Source: Jonquetella anthropi DSM 22815 | GTDB lineage: Bacteria; Synergistota; Synergistia; Synergistales; Dethiosulfovibrionaceae | Length of the DNA: 64,000 nucleotides | Assembly (NCBI RefSeq): GCF_000237805.1 | Contig: NZ_CM001376.1 | Span: forward strand, 853,010 to 917,009 | Direction of reading: 5' to 3' | Shown: one piece after another, positions 27,991-38,466 of the stretch | How positions within the stretch are numbered: the stretch's first letter is position 1 | How the letters are laid out: each line of letters starts with the position of its first letter | The notes under the pieces: generated by a model | What the model was told of the DNA's origin: nothing | What the model saw: only the letters and a program-made list of their open reading frames with translations | Database searches by the model: none | Position numbers and translations under genes: made by a program

Positions 27991-29186
27991 AGCCGGTATT
28001 CGCGAGCTTTTTTGCGCAGCAGAGTGACGTCGATCGGTCGAATTTCGTCCACAATCCACCGTCTCATCGCTTTGCCTTCCGGCGTCTCCTGCTTGTAGCT
28101 CATAAAGTCAAGCGTGACGCCGAGCCGGTCTGCCAGCTTAAGCGCCATCACAGGCCACAGCTCGCCGACGTCGCCGATGAGAGGAAGGCTCCCCTCGTGC
28201 CGGGCGAACGCCGACATTTCCATGCGGAACGGAATCCCGGAGATCTTCGTCTTCGGGAGCCCCAGAGCAATGGCCTCCTGCATTTGAGCCTGAAAGTCGT
28301 GAGCCCGCCGCAGGTTCTCGTCCAAGTCGAGGCGAATCAGCGTTTTGCCGCGCATGTGGTAGGTGTGTAGGCCTTTCCACCACGCCCAAATACCATGGCC
28401 GGTGTATTTTTCAAACGGGCCGTCGTGAAGCTCCTGCGAGAGGGCGATGGCCGACTCGATGATGACGTCAGCGTCTTCGAGCATACGGGCCAGCCGCTGA
28501 GACCGCTGGGAGATGGAAATGCTGTCGCCGATTTCCATGCCGATGTTGCCGCCGCCGACCATCTGAGGGATAGAAACGATAACAGGCAAACCGTGAAGCG
28601 CTCCGGCGCCAATCATCGTGCGGGGGTCAGCGGCCCAGCCGGCCACTTCTTCAAACGGGAGACCGTAGGTCCGAGCAATCGCGCCGATTTCAGCGGCGAG
28701 AGTCTCGTTCCAATATCCCATCGGGTAAGCCATGTTGCCGGCAGCTTTGATGACCAGATGTCCTTCTGCTGCCTCTTCTCTGGCAAGAAGGGCCTCGTCC
28801 AGGACAACCTCGCGCCGAAGCGCGGCCCGCTGTTCCGCCGTCTGACAGGTAAACTCGAAAACCTCTCCTCGAGGCATGTCCTCAGGGGTAAAGCCCAGCG
28901 CGTCCGATGAGCACATCTTCACCTCGTCCAGCGCCCCGGCCATTTCGTGACCGATGACGGCCGAGCTGGTCGTCACGCCGTCGATCAGCCCCTTGTTCAT
29001 CAGTTCAGCAATGAGGGTCGTAACGCCTTCGTGAATGTTCGGCCCGCTGCCGCATGCCACGACGATTTTACCGCCCTTTTCCTTGACGGCAGCCATCCGG
29101 TCGACGGCTTCGTCGAGGCTGGCACGGGTGCGGGGATCCTGATGGTCATAAAAGCTTTTCAGTAACTCACGGTTGATTTTCGCCAT
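27987..29186 (-). CDS. Unrecognised conserved-looking protein in the Kdo gene block
   Basis: A 399-residue soluble protein that I cannot assign. It opens with a helix, then a Rossmann-like segment GGKIVVACGSGPNIHEG, followed by GVTTSSAVIGHEMAG. The middle has a glycine-rich GGGNIGMEIGDSISIS, and GIWAWWKGLHTYHM lies around residue 270. There is no signal peptide or membrane helix. Motif density and tight coupling (4-base overlap with kdsB, 4-base gap after waaA) argue for a real gene. A Kdo- or lipid A-related task is possible only by position. Confidence 0.75.
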   Translation of the reverse strand: MAKINRELLKSFYDHQDPRTRASLDEAVDRMAAVKEKGGKIVVACGSGPNIHEGVTTLIAELMNKGLIDGVTTSSAVIGHEMAGALDEVKMCSSDALGFTPEDMPRGEVFEFTCQTAEQRAALRREVVLDEALLAREEAAEGHLVIKAAGNMAYPMGYWNETLAAEIGAIARTYGLPFEEVAGWAADPRTMIGAGALHGLPVIVSIPQMVGGGNIGMEIGDSISISQRSQRLARMLEDADVIIESAIALSQELHDGPFEKYTGHGIWAWWKGLHTYHMRGKTLIRLDLDENLRRAHDFQAQMQEAIALGLPKTKISGIPFRMEMSAFARHEGSLPLIGDVGELWPVMALKLADRLGVTLDFMSYKQETPEGKAMRRWIVDEIRPIDVTLLRKKAREYRL

Positions 29187-29190
29187 TTTT

Positions 29191-30426
29191 TCATCTCCAT
29201 TGCCCCTTGAGTTCGGTCATCTGTCGGTCTATTTCCTGCCAGCTTCTTCTGGCAGAGCCTAGTTTCCCATCAAAAAAAACACGAGCGCTTTCTGCAATTT
29301 TATCCCGTAAGTTCTCGTTCAGGGCGCCGATAAAAAACTCCGCTATGCTGGACGCGTCGGAGACGAGACGGCAAACGCCGAGCCGAAGCAGCTCTTCCGT
29401 TGGCTCCCGGAAATCCGAATAGGAGGGACCAAGGCAAAACGGGCATCCCCAAACAGCAGGCTCGTAAACATTCTGACCGCCGCGGGGAACGAGTGTTCCG
29501 CCAACAAACGCCGCCTGCGCCGTCCCGTACAGGCAAAAGAGCTTCCCAATTCTGTCGACGATCATGACGTCCCAGCCTAAAGTGGGAGCTGAGAAGCGAC
29601 AGACAGCGCCGCAGCCAGAAAACAACTCTGCCACGCTTTCGGCCCGCTCCGGGTGCCGTGGCGCGATTATTAAGCGGGCCCCCGGACAGCGCTTTTTCAC
29701 TTCCAGCCACGCTTCATGAATGATTTCGTCCTCGCCGGGATGAGTGCTTCCAGCCAAAATGATCGGCCGGTCCGGCTCGTCAAAGACTGGCAGCTTTTCC
29801 TGTTGCCGGCGGATCAGCAGGGCGTCAGTCTTGTTCTCCCCTGTCACGATGACCCGTTCCGGATGAGAACAAATGGCTTTGAATCGCTCTGCGTCCTCCG
29901 AATCTCGGGCCATAATCACCCGATACCGGTCCAGCACAGATCCCCAAAAAAATTTCAACCGGCGGTAAGAATGAAAACTTCGGTCGGAGATCCGGCCGTT
30001 CACGAGAAAGGCAGGAATCCCCGCCCGGTACAGCCGATCCGTCATGACAGGCCAAAGTTCCGTTTCCATGGTGACATAACACCGGGGCCGCAATTCACCC
30101 AGAGCGCGGGACACGATAGACGGAGCGTCCCAAGGATAATAGGCGTGAACGACGTTCGGCATGAGCTGGCGAACCATCGCCGCTCCGGTTTGGGTAACCG
30201 TCGTTACCAAGACCGGCAACTCAGGAGCCTCTTCAGTGATGCAGGTCACCAGAGGCAAGGCGGACTGAACTTCGCCTACTGAAACCGCGTGAACCCACAC
30301 AGCGCCGCGGGGCACCCGGGACGAATACCAGCCGTGGCGCTCATCCAGACCTTCGGTGTACTTTCGGTCAATCAGCCGGGCACAGCCAGAGAAAACCAGC
30401 TCGGAAAGCGCGCCGTAGAGCCACAT
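29191..30426 (-). CDS. waaA: Kdo transferase
   Basis: A 411-residue GT-B fold inner-membrane enzyme that transfers Kdo from CMP-Kdo to the lipid IVA precursor. The N-terminal hydrophobic anchor is followed by the catalytic glutamate in LDERHGWY. WVHAVSVGEVQSALPL, METELWP and GGTLVPRGGQNVYEPAVWG are characteristic. Length is normal. It lies one base after kdsD in the operon. How many Kdo residues it adds cannot be told from sequence. Confidence 0.95.
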   Translation of the reverse strand: MWLYGALSELVFSGCARLIDRKYTEGLDERHGWYSSRVPRGAVWVHAVSVGEVQSALPLVTCITEEAPELPVLVTTVTQTGAAMVRQLMPNVVHAYYPWDAPSIVSRALGELRPRCYVTMETELWPVMTDRLYRAGIPAFLVNGRISDRSFHSYRRLKFFWGSVLDRYRVIMARDSEDAERFKAICSHPERVIVTGENKTDALLIRRQQEKLPVFDEPDRPIILAGSTHPGEDEIIHEAWLEVKKRCPGARLIIAPRHPERAESVAELFSGCGAVCRFSAPTLGWDVMIVDRIGKLFCLYGTAQAAFVGGTLVPRGGQNVYEPAVWGCPFCLGPSYSDFREPTEELLRLGVCRLVSDASSIAEFFIGALNENLRDKIAESARVFFDGKLGSARRSWQEIDRQMTELKGQWR

Positions 30427-30427
30427 G

Positions 30428-31450
30428 TCACGCGACTCCGCTCTGGAGCAGTTCGTGCAGGTGAATGATCCCCACAGGGAACTCGCCGCGGGTCACGATG
30501 AGCACAGAAACTTCCTTCTGCTCCATCAGCCGCACGGCCTGAACCGCCAGCTGGTCGCCGCTGATCGTCAGGGGGGAATGGGTCATGACCTGCGACACGG
30601 GCAAGTTTAGCGCTTCAATGCCTGACTTTGTCAGCAGGCGTCGCAGGTCGCCGTCGGTAAAAATTCCAAGCAGGCGGCCTTGGTCATCGACGACGATCGT
30701 CGCGCCGTAGCCCTTGCTGGTCATTTCAAAAATCGACGACTGAACGGTAGTTTCTGCCCGCACTAGAGGAAGGCGGTCGCCTGTTCCCATCACGTCACAG
30801 ACCCGAAGCAGCAGCTGCTTGCCTAGGCTGCCCGCCGGGTGAAAGAGAGCGAAGTCCTCCCGCTTCAGATCTCTCAGCACTGTGACCATGCTGCTCAGCG
30901 CGTCGCCGATCGCCAGCTGAAGCGTCGTGCTGCTGGTGGGGGCCAAGTTGAGCGGGTCGGCTTCCCGAAGCACCGACGCGTCTAAAACAAGATCGCTGGC
31001 GGCAGCCAAAGGAGACGAAAGATCTCCAGTGATCGCGATCACCGGTGCGCCAAGGCGCTTGAAAAACGGCGCCAGCGAGACGACCTCAGCAGTTTTCCCG
31101 CTGTGGCTGATGAGCAGGGCCGCGTCCTCCTGACGCACCATGCCCAAGTCGCCGTGGGCGGCCTCAGCAGCGTGGACGAAAAACGACGGCGTGCCAAGCG
31201 ACGCCAGAGTAGCTGATATCTTGCGCCCGACGTGACCAGACTTGCCCATGCCGGAAACGACCAGCCTTCCCCGACAGCCGGCAACCAGACGGGCCGCCTT
31301 GCACAAGGACTCTCCCATTCGGTCAGCCGCCCGAATCAATTCGCTGGCCTCTTCGCGCAGGACCGACGTCCCAACCTGAAGCAACTTGGCGTCGTCAATC
31401 TGAACCGGCGTCCTGTCCGCCGGCAGGGTCACGTGGGTCATTTCTGGCAC
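30428..31450 (-). CDS. kdsD: Arabinose-5-phosphate isomerase
   Basis: A 340-residue enzyme converting ribulose 5-phosphate to arabinose 5-phosphate, the precursor of Kdo. An N-terminal SIS domain ([33 protein letters not shown]) is followed by a CBS pair (about 215-340). Two starts are possible: GTG at 31450 with GGAG 8 bases upstream, and ATG at 31441 overlapping the kdsA stop as ATGA. It is coupled to kdsA either way. Confidence 0.95.
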   Translation of the reverse strand: MPEMTHVTLPADRTPVQIDDAKLLQVGTSVLREEASELIRAADRMGESLCKAARLVAGCRGRLVVSGMGKSGHVGRKISATLASLGTPSFFVHAAEAAHGDLGMVRQEDAALLISHSGKTAEVVSLAPFFKRLGAPVIAITGDLSSPLAAASDLVLDASVLREADPLNLAPTSSTTLQLAIGDALSSMVTVLRDLKREDFALFHPAGSLGKQLLLRVCDVMGTGDRLPLVRAETTVQSSIFEMTSKGYGATIVVDDQGRLLGIFTDGDLRRLLTKSGIEALNLPVSQVMTHSPLTISGDQLAVQAVRLMEQKEVSVLIVTRGEFPVGIIHLHELLQSGVA

Positions 31451-32289
31451 CAGTCCAACTCCACCGGCCCAAGGTCGGACCGAACGAGCCGATCGATTGT
31501 AGCAATATCAGTCAAGAACCTTTCCGCCATGGAAAGTGGGACCATGTTCGGCCCGTCGCTGAACGCCTCTTCCGGCTTCGGGTGAACTTCCATGAACAGG
31601 CCGTCGACTCCGATCGCCACGGCGGCCCGAGCGAGCGGCAGAGTAAAACGCCGGTCGCCGCCCGAACTGTCCCCCTGTCCGCTGGGCATCTGGACGCAGT
31701 GAGTCGCGTCGAAAACTACTGGACGGCCAAGCGAGCGCATGATTGGAAGCGACCGCATGTCCACGACGAGCTGGTGATACCCCATCGAGGTTCCCCGCTC
31801 GCAGACCATCACGTTGTCGTTCCCGGCTTCGTGAAGTTTCGTAATGACTGACTTCATATCGCCTGGCGCGAGAAACTGGGCTTTCTTCACGTTCACAGGC
31901 CGACCAGTCTTAGCCGCAGCAACCAAAAGGTCGGTCTGCCGACAGAGAAACGCCGGAATTTGAAGGACGTCGACCACCTGAGCCACAGGCTCTGCCTGCC
32001 AGCTCTCGTGAATATCGGTCAAAACGGGGACGTCCAACTCTCCCTTGATGGTCCCGAGCCATTCCAGCCCTTGGTCAATTCCCGGGCCGCGCTTGCTGTG
32101 AATAGAAGTTCGGTTCGCCTTGTCGAACGACGCCTTGAATATGTAGTTGAGCCCCAGCCGGGAGCAGATCTCCTTCAGAGCCCCGCCGACTTGTAGCCCC
32201 AGTTCCAAGGATTCCAGCGCACAAGGGCCGGCAATAACCGCCAACGGAGAACCGTCACCTATCGAAAAATTACTGATTTTCACCGACAT
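31438..32289 (-). CDS. kdsA: Kdo-8-phosphate synthase
   Basis: A 283-residue TIM-barrel synthase joining PEP and arabinose 5-phosphate. The N-terminal motif is AGPCALES: the Cys at this position marks the metal-dependent class, while E. coli has Asn. [21 protein letters not shown] and [10 protein letters not shown] are intact. It overlaps the end of the lpxK fusion gene by 20 bases. A GAGAGGAG ribosome binding site precedes the ATG. Confidence 0.96.
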   Translation of the reverse strand: MSVKISNFSIGDGSPLAVIAGPCALESLELGLQVGGALKEICSRLGLNYIFKASFDKANRTSIHSKRGPGIDQGLEWLGTIKGELDVPVLTDIHESWQAEPVAQVVDVLQIPAFLCRQTDLLVAAAKTGRPVNVKKAQFLAPGDMKSVITKLHEAGNDNVMVCERGTSMGYHQLVVDMRSLPIMRSLGRPVVFDATHCVQMPSGQGDSSGGDRRFTLPLARAAVAIGVDGLFMEVHPKPEEAFSDGPNMVPLSMAERFLTDIATIDRLVRSDLGPVELDWCQK

Positions 32290-34540
32290 CCTTAGACGTC
32301 TCCTCTCGTTTCTCTTGCAGGCTCCGCCAGACCTGGCACCGGCGCTCCCAGCCTAGGTGCTCAGCCGCCCAGTTCACCAGGTCATCGGCCATTCCGGACG
32401 AACCGAGGCGACTCCGTCCGATCTGAGCCATTTTCTCCATAGACTGCGGGTCGTCCAACAGCCCAAGAACCACATCTGACAGAGCGACCGGGCTTTTAGG
32501 GACAAGGATTTCAGATCCGGCGAGAAGTTTTTTCTGAACTCGTTTACCCTTTTCGTCCACCGAGACGACGGGAATGCCGAGTCCCGCGCAGATTTGATTG
32601 GCCGTTCCAGCCAGTCCCAAAAGGACTTCTGCCCCGCGGGCTGCCTGAGAGACCTCGCCGGAAAAGACCTTCACCGTCAGGCCGTTCTTTCTCAGCGACG
32701 GCACCGATCCCGTTTCGTCAAAATGCCACCCTGAGGCAGCGCGCACAAGACGTTGGGTTGAGATAGTCGAGGCGACCACGAGCACAGCTGACACGGGGGC
32801 CTTCCGCGCTACGAGTTCCAGCGCGTCAAGCAGCAAGGGAAGATCCCTGTATGCCCTGTCCCGACTGCCTGGAAGCACCAAAATCCTTCGACCATTTTCC
32901 CACAAACTGGGCATGCTTGGTACCTGTTCCGCCAAATCCATGATCGGGTTTCCGGCAAACCGCACGGAGCCGCCGTTTTCCGCCAGCTCCTGACGAGTCG
33001 CGTCGTCCCTCGTCCAGATCATGCGGGTGTTCCGCCTGTACAGCCACCGCTCAATTTTCATATGTCCGCTGATGTGAACCGTCTTCGCCGTCGCGACGAA
33101 CAGGGGCGATCGCCCCTGTCCCCACAGGGCGTGCAACAGCATATACGAGTCGCCGACGCAGACAGGCGTCCGCAGAGCATACCGAAGCTTTCGCCAACAG
33201 GATATCTGCGCCCTGATGTGCCCGAAAAGTCCGGCTCGAATATCCCCGATCAGATCCCGGAAGCGGTACTTCACCACGCCGCCTGACGGGGTGACTGCCG
33301 GCGGCGGAACCACTGAGATCCCAGCCGCCCGGTACGAACTGCCCATCCCAACAACCGGGAAGGCGACGACCTGGGCGTCAGGGAGCCGGGCTTTCAGCTT
33401 TTTTGCCACCACCGCCCCGATGGCGTCCTCGCCGTGCCCATTTGAGGCCACGACAAGTTGAGGCTTCAGGCAGTCGGTCAGGTAAGACCAGAACCGATCC
33501 TCGTCTTCCAAGGCTGTTTCAACCTGGGGCACCCAAAGGGGAAGGGGCGGTTTCCACCCGGATGGAAGGTTGTACGTGTCTTTTTCCGTGCAGGTCAGAC
33601 CGCATGCCCCAGCCCGAAGGGCATTGGCGGCAATCCGGTTCAGGTCACTGGGCGTAAAGCGGTGGTGGTCCTTAAACTGAGCGGACGAAATAACCCGAAC
33701 GCCAGCCTGCTGAAGAGTCATCAAAAAGCTGTGCGGGTTGCCGATCGCAGAAAAAGCTGCCAGCTTCTTGTCTTTCGGATAAAAGTCGCTTGGCGCGAGA
33801 CGGCCCGATTCAAAATTTCCCCACTGGGCAATGCGAAGTCGGGAGCGAAAAACGCGGCTCAACGGAACGTATTGGGCGAGCTTTCGCTCTATCTCCATGA
33901 GCTGGCCGTCCGTCACCTGATCAACCTTAGACAGCACAATCAGATGGGCCCGGCTTATCGCCGAGATCTTTTCCCGCAAAATGCCACCAGGAAGAAGCTG
34001 TCCGTTGCCAAACGGACAGGTGGCATCGACGAGGACGATGTCGCAGTCTCGGTCGAGCCGACGGTGCTGAAAACAGTCGTCGGCGACGGCAACGTCACAG
34101 CCGCACCGGGCCAGATATTCTGTCCCGACAAAGCGGTCAGGCGAGACGGCCACGACCACTTCTTTCAGCTTATTGGAGAGCAGCAGCGGTTCATCGCCGA
34201 CTGCCGAACGTTTTGCCCTTCCGTTTCGGAAGACGAGCGGCGTTCTGCTCACCCCACCGTAACCGCGGCTTACCACACCGCAGACGAGCCCCTGACGGAC
34301 CATGTGCTTGGCCAGATACTCAACGAATGGCGTCTTGTTCGTCCCGCCGGTGGTCAAGTTTCCCACGCTGATAACCGGAAGCGGCGCCTCCATGGACCGT
34401 TTGACGCCGTGACGGTACATCCAGTCACGCGCGGATGACAATTTGCCGGTAAGCCAGCTGAGCGGACGGAGGAGGGCCCACGCCGAGCCGGGAACCTCCC
34501 CTCGGGCGTACTGAAGGTAAGACTGCAGCAGCCGGCTCAT
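32270..34540 (-). CDS. lpxK: Fusion: lipid A 4'-kinase (LpxK) plus LpxB-related glycosyltransferase
   Basis: A 756-residue two-domain protein. Residues 1 to about 350 form LpxK, which phosphorylates the 4' position of the lipid A disaccharide: [13 protein letters not shown] (Walker A with Asn where Gly is usual), [18 protein letters not shown] and CTEKD. From about 357 a second domain starts with [13 protein letters not shown]. It has [13 protein letters not shown] and [20 protein letters not shown], matching the lipid-A-disaccharide-synthase-related group. LpxK alone is usually about 320-350 residues. The gene overlaps msbA by 4 bases and kdsA by 20 bases. I see no frameshift: the fusion is in one continuous frame. 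Confidence 0.92.
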   Translation of the reverse strand: MSRLLQSYLQYARGEVPGSAWALLRPLSWLTGKLSSARDWMYRHGVKRSMEAPLPVISVGNLTTGGTNKTPFVEYLAKHMVRQGLVCGVVSRGYGGVSRTPLVFRNGRAKRSAVGDEPLLLSNKLKEVVVAVSPDRFVGTEYLARCGCDVAVADDCFQHRRLDRDCDIVLVDATCPFGNGQLLPGGILREKISAISRAHLIVLSKVDQVTDGQLMEIERKLAQYVPLSRVFRSRLRIAQWGNFESGRLAPSDFYPKDKKLAAFSAIGNPHSFLMTLQQAGVRVISSAQFKDHHRFTPSDLNRIAANALRAGACGLTCTEKDTYNLPSGWKPPLPLWVPQVETALEDEDRFWSYLTDCLKPQLVVASNGHGEDAIGAVVAKKLKARLPDAQVVAFPVVGMGSSYRAAGISVVPPPAVTPSGGVVKYRFRDLIGDIRAGLFGHIRAQISCWRKLRYALRTPVCVGDSYMLLHALWGQGRSPLFVATAKTVHISGHMKIERWLYRRNTRMIWTRDDATRQELAENGGSVRFAGNPIMDLAEQVPSMPSLWENGRRILVLPGSRDRAYRDLPLLLDALELVARKAPVSAVLVVASTISTQRLVRAASGWHFDETGSVPSLRKNGLTVKVFSGEVSQAARGAEVLLGLAGTANQICAGLGIPVVSVDEKGKRVQKKLLAGSEILVPKSPVALSDVVLGLLDDPQSMEKMAQIGRSRLGSSGMADDLVNWAAEHLGWERRCQVWRSLQEKREETSKDVGENQ

Positions 34541-36273
34541 CGGTTGTGGCCGTACTGGAGCGCGAAAAGTTTTTGATAGCCGCCGTTCAGGGCGATCAGC
34601 TGGTCGTGGGTTCCTGACTCGATGATGCGCCCATCAGAGAGGAACACGATCCGATCGGCCGAACGAATGGTCGACAGCCGATGGGCGATAATGAAGCTGG
34701 TACGCCCTCTCATGGCCGCTTCCATTGCCTCTTGAATGCGAAGCTCCACCGCTGCGTCCAAGGACGATGTGGCTTCGTCGAGTATAAGAATCCGCGGATC
34801 CCGAATGACCGCCCGAGCGATGGCGACCCGCTGGCGCTGGCCGCCGCTGAGCGTCACGCCCCGCGGGCCAACCGGCGAGTCATACCCGTCCGGCAGCGAC
34901 TCGATGAACGCGTCAATACCTGCCATGCGGGCCGCCGTCTTGACTTCCTCGTCGGTTCCATCATAGCCGTAGGTGATGTTGCTTCTGATCGTGCCTTTCA
35001 TCAAAATCGGGTCCTGCGGGACGACGCCGATCTGACGGCGCAGGCAGTCGAGTTTAAGCGTCCTCACGTCCCGGCCGTCAATCAGCACCTGGCCGCTCTG
35101 GGGATCGTAAAAGCGTTGGACAAGGTCAACCAGCGTCGACTTGCCTGCGCCGGTAGAGCCGACAATCGCCAGCTTTTCGCCGGGACGAACGTGAAGGTCC
35201 AACCCGCGGAGAACAGGCTGTTCTTCCACGTAGGAGAACCAGACGTTTTCAAAGTCCACTTTGCCGGTCACCCGCCCCGGATCCACAGCGTCAGGCGGCG
35301 AGACGATCCGATCGTCGTTGTCCAAAAGCTCGAAAATCCTTTCGGCCGCGGCGACGCCGAACTGGAGCTGACTTACCGCGCGGGTAAACGCGTTAATTGG
35401 ACTGGCCAAGAATCCCATAGTTCCTAAAAACGCGACCAGCTCGCCGGGCGACATTCGACCCGCAATGACCGCTTTCCCGCCGATCCAAAGGATTACGGAC
35501 AGCGCCAAGATAAGGAAAACCTCAACGCAGCCAGTCAAGAGGGCGTTCAGCCGAACCCCCTTCATGACGACTTTGAAGTTCTCTTCGTTTGCCTCTTCAA
35601 ACCTGTCGAGTTCCTGCGGCTCAGTGGCAAAAGCCCGGACAATGCGAATCGCACCGAGAACTTCTTCTGCGACGGCTGTCAGCCCGGCAACGTGCTCTTG
35701 GGTCTTGCGGCCAACCCGGCGAAGCCGCTTGGACGTCTTGTCGAGCACAACCACGACAAAAGGCAGAATGACCACCGTGTAGGCCATCAGTCGCCAGTTC
35801 AGGTAGAACAGGTACCCGATCATACCGACGCAGCTCAGCCCATGGACGACTAAATCGACCAACACGCCGCTGACGGTCGTTTGCAGGACGTTGGCGTCGT
35901 TGGTGACTCGCGAGAGGAGTTCTCCAACGTTGCGGGCGTTGATATACCGAAATGAGAGCGTCTGAAGGTGAGCATATGAGTCCTGCCGCAGGTTGAGAAC
36001 GACCCGCTGGCCCACCCAGTTCATCAGGTACTTCTGCCAGTAAGCGCAGATGTTTTTTAAAATAAAAAAAGCCACAATCGCGGCGGCAATGTAATTGAGA
36101 AGATCTCCCCGATGGCTGATCAGCACGTCGTCGACCGTGTTCTTCATCAGCCAAGGCGGAACGACCGCGCAGAACGCGACGCCAGCCATGCAGAGCACAG
36201 CCAGCGCGAGCCGCCGCCAGTACGGTGCGACGAGACGAAGCATTCTTCGAGACGTGGAATTTTTAGCGATCAT
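34537..36273 (-). CDS. msbA: Lipid A flippase, ABC transporter MsbA type
   Basis: A 578-residue half-transporter: six-helix membrane domain (about 1-320) fused to an ATPase. Walker A is GSTGAGKSTLVD, the signature LSGGQRQRVAIARA and Walker B ILILDEATSSLD. A role in flipping core-lipid A is inferred from its place between lpx genes; other exporters of this family look similar. It overlaps both neighbours (11 and 4 bases). Confidence 0.92.
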   Translation of the reverse strand: MIAKNSTSRRMLRLVAPYWRRLALAVLCMAGVAFCAVVPPWLMKNTVDDVLISHRGDLLNYIAAAIVAFFILKNICAYWQKYLMNWVGQRVVLNLRQDSYAHLQTLSFRYINARNVGELLSRVTNDANVLQTTVSGVLVDLVVHGLSCVGMIGYLFYLNWRLMAYTVVILPFVVVVLDKTSKRLRRVGRKTQEHVAGLTAVAEEVLGAIRIVRAFATEPQELDRFEEANEENFKVVMKGVRLNALLTGCVEVFLILALSVILWIGGKAVIAGRMSPGELVAFLGTMGFLASPINAFTRAVSQLQFGVAAAERIFELLDNDDRIVSPPDAVDPGRVTGKVDFENVWFSYVEEQPVLRGLDLHVRPGEKLAIVGSTGAGKSTLVDLVQRFYDPQSGQVLIDGRDVRTLKLDCLRRQIGVVPQDPILMKGTIRSNITYGYDGTDEEVKTAARMAGIDAFIESLPDGYDSPVGPRGVTLSGGQRQRVAIARAVIRDPRILILDEATSSLDAAVELRIQEAMEAAMRGRTSFIIAHRLSTIRSADRIVFLSDGRIIESGTHDQLIALNGGYQKLFALQYGHNR

Positions 36274-37348
36274 GGCGAGCGGTCACCTTCTCTTCGAGCA
36301 AATCACAGATACGATCCGGAGCGCCGGGCTTCACAGCCTGAGCGAGCCCCTCCAGCTTCTGACGAAGGGACGTCAGTCGGTCCCGGTCAGATAATAGCGA
36401 CGACAAGGCGTCAGACAAATCGTCGGATGAAAGGTCACCGACCAGCTCGGGGACAATCTCCCGGCCGGTCATTCGATTGGGCCACGCCATTTTTCCCTTC
36501 CGAGCCACGGCCGCGCGCTTAACGTAGAATGACCGCAGGAACTGAGGCGCCAAAATACCCAGCAGCCCCGCTACTGGAATTTTAGCGAGGAACGAAAACG
36601 GAAGCACCGTTAAAAACGGCACTCTCAGGTACATCAGTTCAAGCGTATTCGTTCCCGGCTGAGTGATCGCAAAGTCAGCGCCGCCGGCAACTGACGCAAT
36701 CGTTCCCTCGACCGGGTACAAGCCGGCGCGGTGCCAATTGTCCCACTCGTTATCGGAAGCAAACGGCGAAAGCGGCGTTCTTACTTCAAGATCCGGCCTG
36801 ACCTGACGAAGCTTTTCGCAGGTTTCCTTCAGCAAGCCAAGAGCTTGAGAGCGAATCGACGGCCGACTCCCTGGGACGAGAATCAGCCGAGCTCCCGACG
36901 GTCTTTTCCAAAGGCCGTCCCCGGCTTTCAGGCTGTCCAGCACCAAGTCGCCGACAATCTGCGCTGAGGAAACACTTAAAAGCCCTTCGCGGGGAGCTAA
37001 GACCAAATCGCAATGGCCGAGGCCTTTTTTCATCCCGTAGGTGTAGCACGCCAAGACGGCTCGGTTGGCCTGGGCCAACCGACGGCCGAACATCAGGTCG
37101 CCGCCCAGCTGAAGGACCGCGTCAAAACCGGCGTTTTCCCCAAACGCGAACCAGGCGTGCAGCGCAGAACCGTAGCGGGTCACAGGGACTCCGAGAGACT
37201 GCAGGGCCGCTTCCTCCCGGCCGGAAGCGAACGGACAGGGAAGCAGAAAAATGGACGCATTCCACCCCCGAGCCCGCGCGGCACTGAGAACAGGCCGCGC
37301 CCACCCCCACACCTCGCCGGGCCCGTTGGAGAGGATCGCCAGCCTCAC
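36263..37348 (-). CDS. LpxB-like glycosyltransferase paralogue
   Basis: A 361-residue protein related to lipid-A-disaccharide synthase but distinct from the neighbouring LpxB. It opens LAILSNGPGEVWGWARPV, has LILVPGSRPSIRS in the middle and QPGTNTLELMYLRVPF where LpxB has its GT-B donor-binding segment. A hydrophobic patch (about 270-290) may touch the membrane. The GTG at 37348 is chosen: it overlaps the lpxB stop as GTGA and has GGAG 8 bases upstream. The longer frame to 37387 lacks these signs. Acceptor and donor are unknown. Confidence 0.8.
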   Translation of the reverse strand: MRLAILSNGPGEVWGWARPVLSAARARGWNASIFLLPCPFASGREEAALQSLGVPVTRYGSALHAWFAFGENAGFDAVLQLGGDLMFGRRLAQANRAVLACYTYGMKKGLGHCDLVLAPREGLLSVSSAQIVGDLVLDSLKAGDGLWKRPSGARLILVPGSRPSIRSQALGLLKETCEKLRQVRPDLEVRTPLSPFASDNEWDNWHRAGLYPVEGTIASVAGGADFAITQPGTNTLELMYLRVPFLTVLPFSFLAKIPVAGLLGILAPQFLRSFYVKRAAVARKGKMAWPNRMTGREIVPELVGDLSSDDLSDALSSLLSDRDRLTSLRQKLEGLAQAVKPGAPDRICDLLEEKVTARHDR

Positions 37349-38466
37349 TGCCGATGCTCCATCAGTTCCAAAACGCGGCGGGCCCACCGGGCGAAGACTC
37401 CTGGGGTGCCCATCCTCCGCCGGTTGGCCGCGAGGGTTCGATGAACCTTCGACCGGAAGTCAGAACTGGAAACGTACCGCCGAATCGCCTTCCAAATCAG
37501 ATCTTCCCGACATTTATCTTGGATCAGTTCGGGGTATACCTGCCAGCCGGCTAGCACGTTAGGAACTGACACAAAGGGCGTGAGCCGAAGCAGGTTAAAC
37601 ACCGACCACTCAAACAGACTTCCCCGGTACAGGACGACCATGAACCGGTCTAAAAGCATCGCTTCGACGGCCACAGTTCCACTGGCCGCGACGACAAACC
37701 GAGACCGGGCCATCAGCTCTCGTCCTGGACCTTCAAAAACCGGCAGCCCTGCCTTGTTGGACCGAATCAGCTGGGCCCCTTCGGCGCGCAGCCCTGACGC
37801 CAGAGAGAGCACTGGCCGAAACCCGCTCTTTCTCAGCCGAATTCCGACCCGTTCCAAAATCGGCAGCAGGGAGCGAACTTCACGAAGTCGGCTTCCAGGC
37901 ATTAAGGCGACGGTTTTCTCGTCCTCATTCGGCGCTCCGACGTTCCAACGGCTGACATCGTCAATCAGCGGGTACCCTTCCCACACCGCCGGCACGCCGA
38001 GAGTTTTCAGCACCCGAGCTTCAAAGTCGAACAGCGGAAGGCACAGGGTACAGTACTTCTTCAACGCTTTTGCTCGGCCCCGGCGCCAGGCCCACACTGT
38101 AGGCGGGCATAGGTCGACGATCGGTCCGTCAAAGCCGGCGCGGCGGAGGCGGCGAGCAAGCGGAACGTGGAAGTCCGGGCTGTCCACCAACACGACAGCG
38201 TCCGGCCGACGCCGAATCACCTGTTCGACAATCTGACTGCTCAGCCGAAAAATCCGCGGGATCCCGCGTAAAACACTTGAAAGGCCCATGATCTGCAGGC
38301 TCTCGTTGCTCCAATACCGCTCAAGGCCGGCAGCTAACGAACCGCCCATTCCCCAGATCGGCTGGTCGTACCCGGCGCGGCGCAGCTCAGAAATCAATCC
38401 GGCGGCGTACAGGTCCCCGGAGACTTCTCCAGTGCTCACGAAAATTGACACGCCGACACCCCCCAC
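37345..38466 (-). CDS. lpxB: Lipid-A-disaccharide synthase
   Basis: A 373-residue GT-B enzyme that condenses lipid X with UDP-diacylglucosamine. Diagnostic parts are FVSTGEVSGDLYAAGLI, VLVDSPDFHVPLARRL, PPTVWAWRRGRAK, MPGSRLREV, and ASGTVAVEAMLLDRFMVVLY near the donor site. This is the canonical copy among the three LpxB-type domains here. The start may be GTG at 38466 or GTG at 38451; both lie within the end of lpxI. Confidence 0.94.
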   Translation of the reverse strand: MGGVGVSIFVSTGEVSGDLYAAGLISELRRAGYDQPIWGMGGSLAAGLERYWSNESLQIMGLSSVLRGIPRIFRLSSQIVEQVIRRRPDAVVLVDSPDFHVPLARRLRRAGFDGPIVDLCPPTVWAWRRGRAKALKKYCTLCLPLFDFEARVLKTLGVPAVWEGYPLIDDVSRWNVGAPNEDEKTVALMPGSRLREVRSLLPILERVGIRLRKSGFRPVLSLASGLRAEGAQLIRSNKAGLPVFEGPGRELMARSRFVVAASGTVAVEAMLLDRFMVVLYRGSLFEWSVFNLLRLTPFVSVPNVLAGWQVYPELIQDKCREDLIWKAIRRYVSSSDFRSKVHRTLAANRRRMGTPGVFARWARRVLELMEHRQ

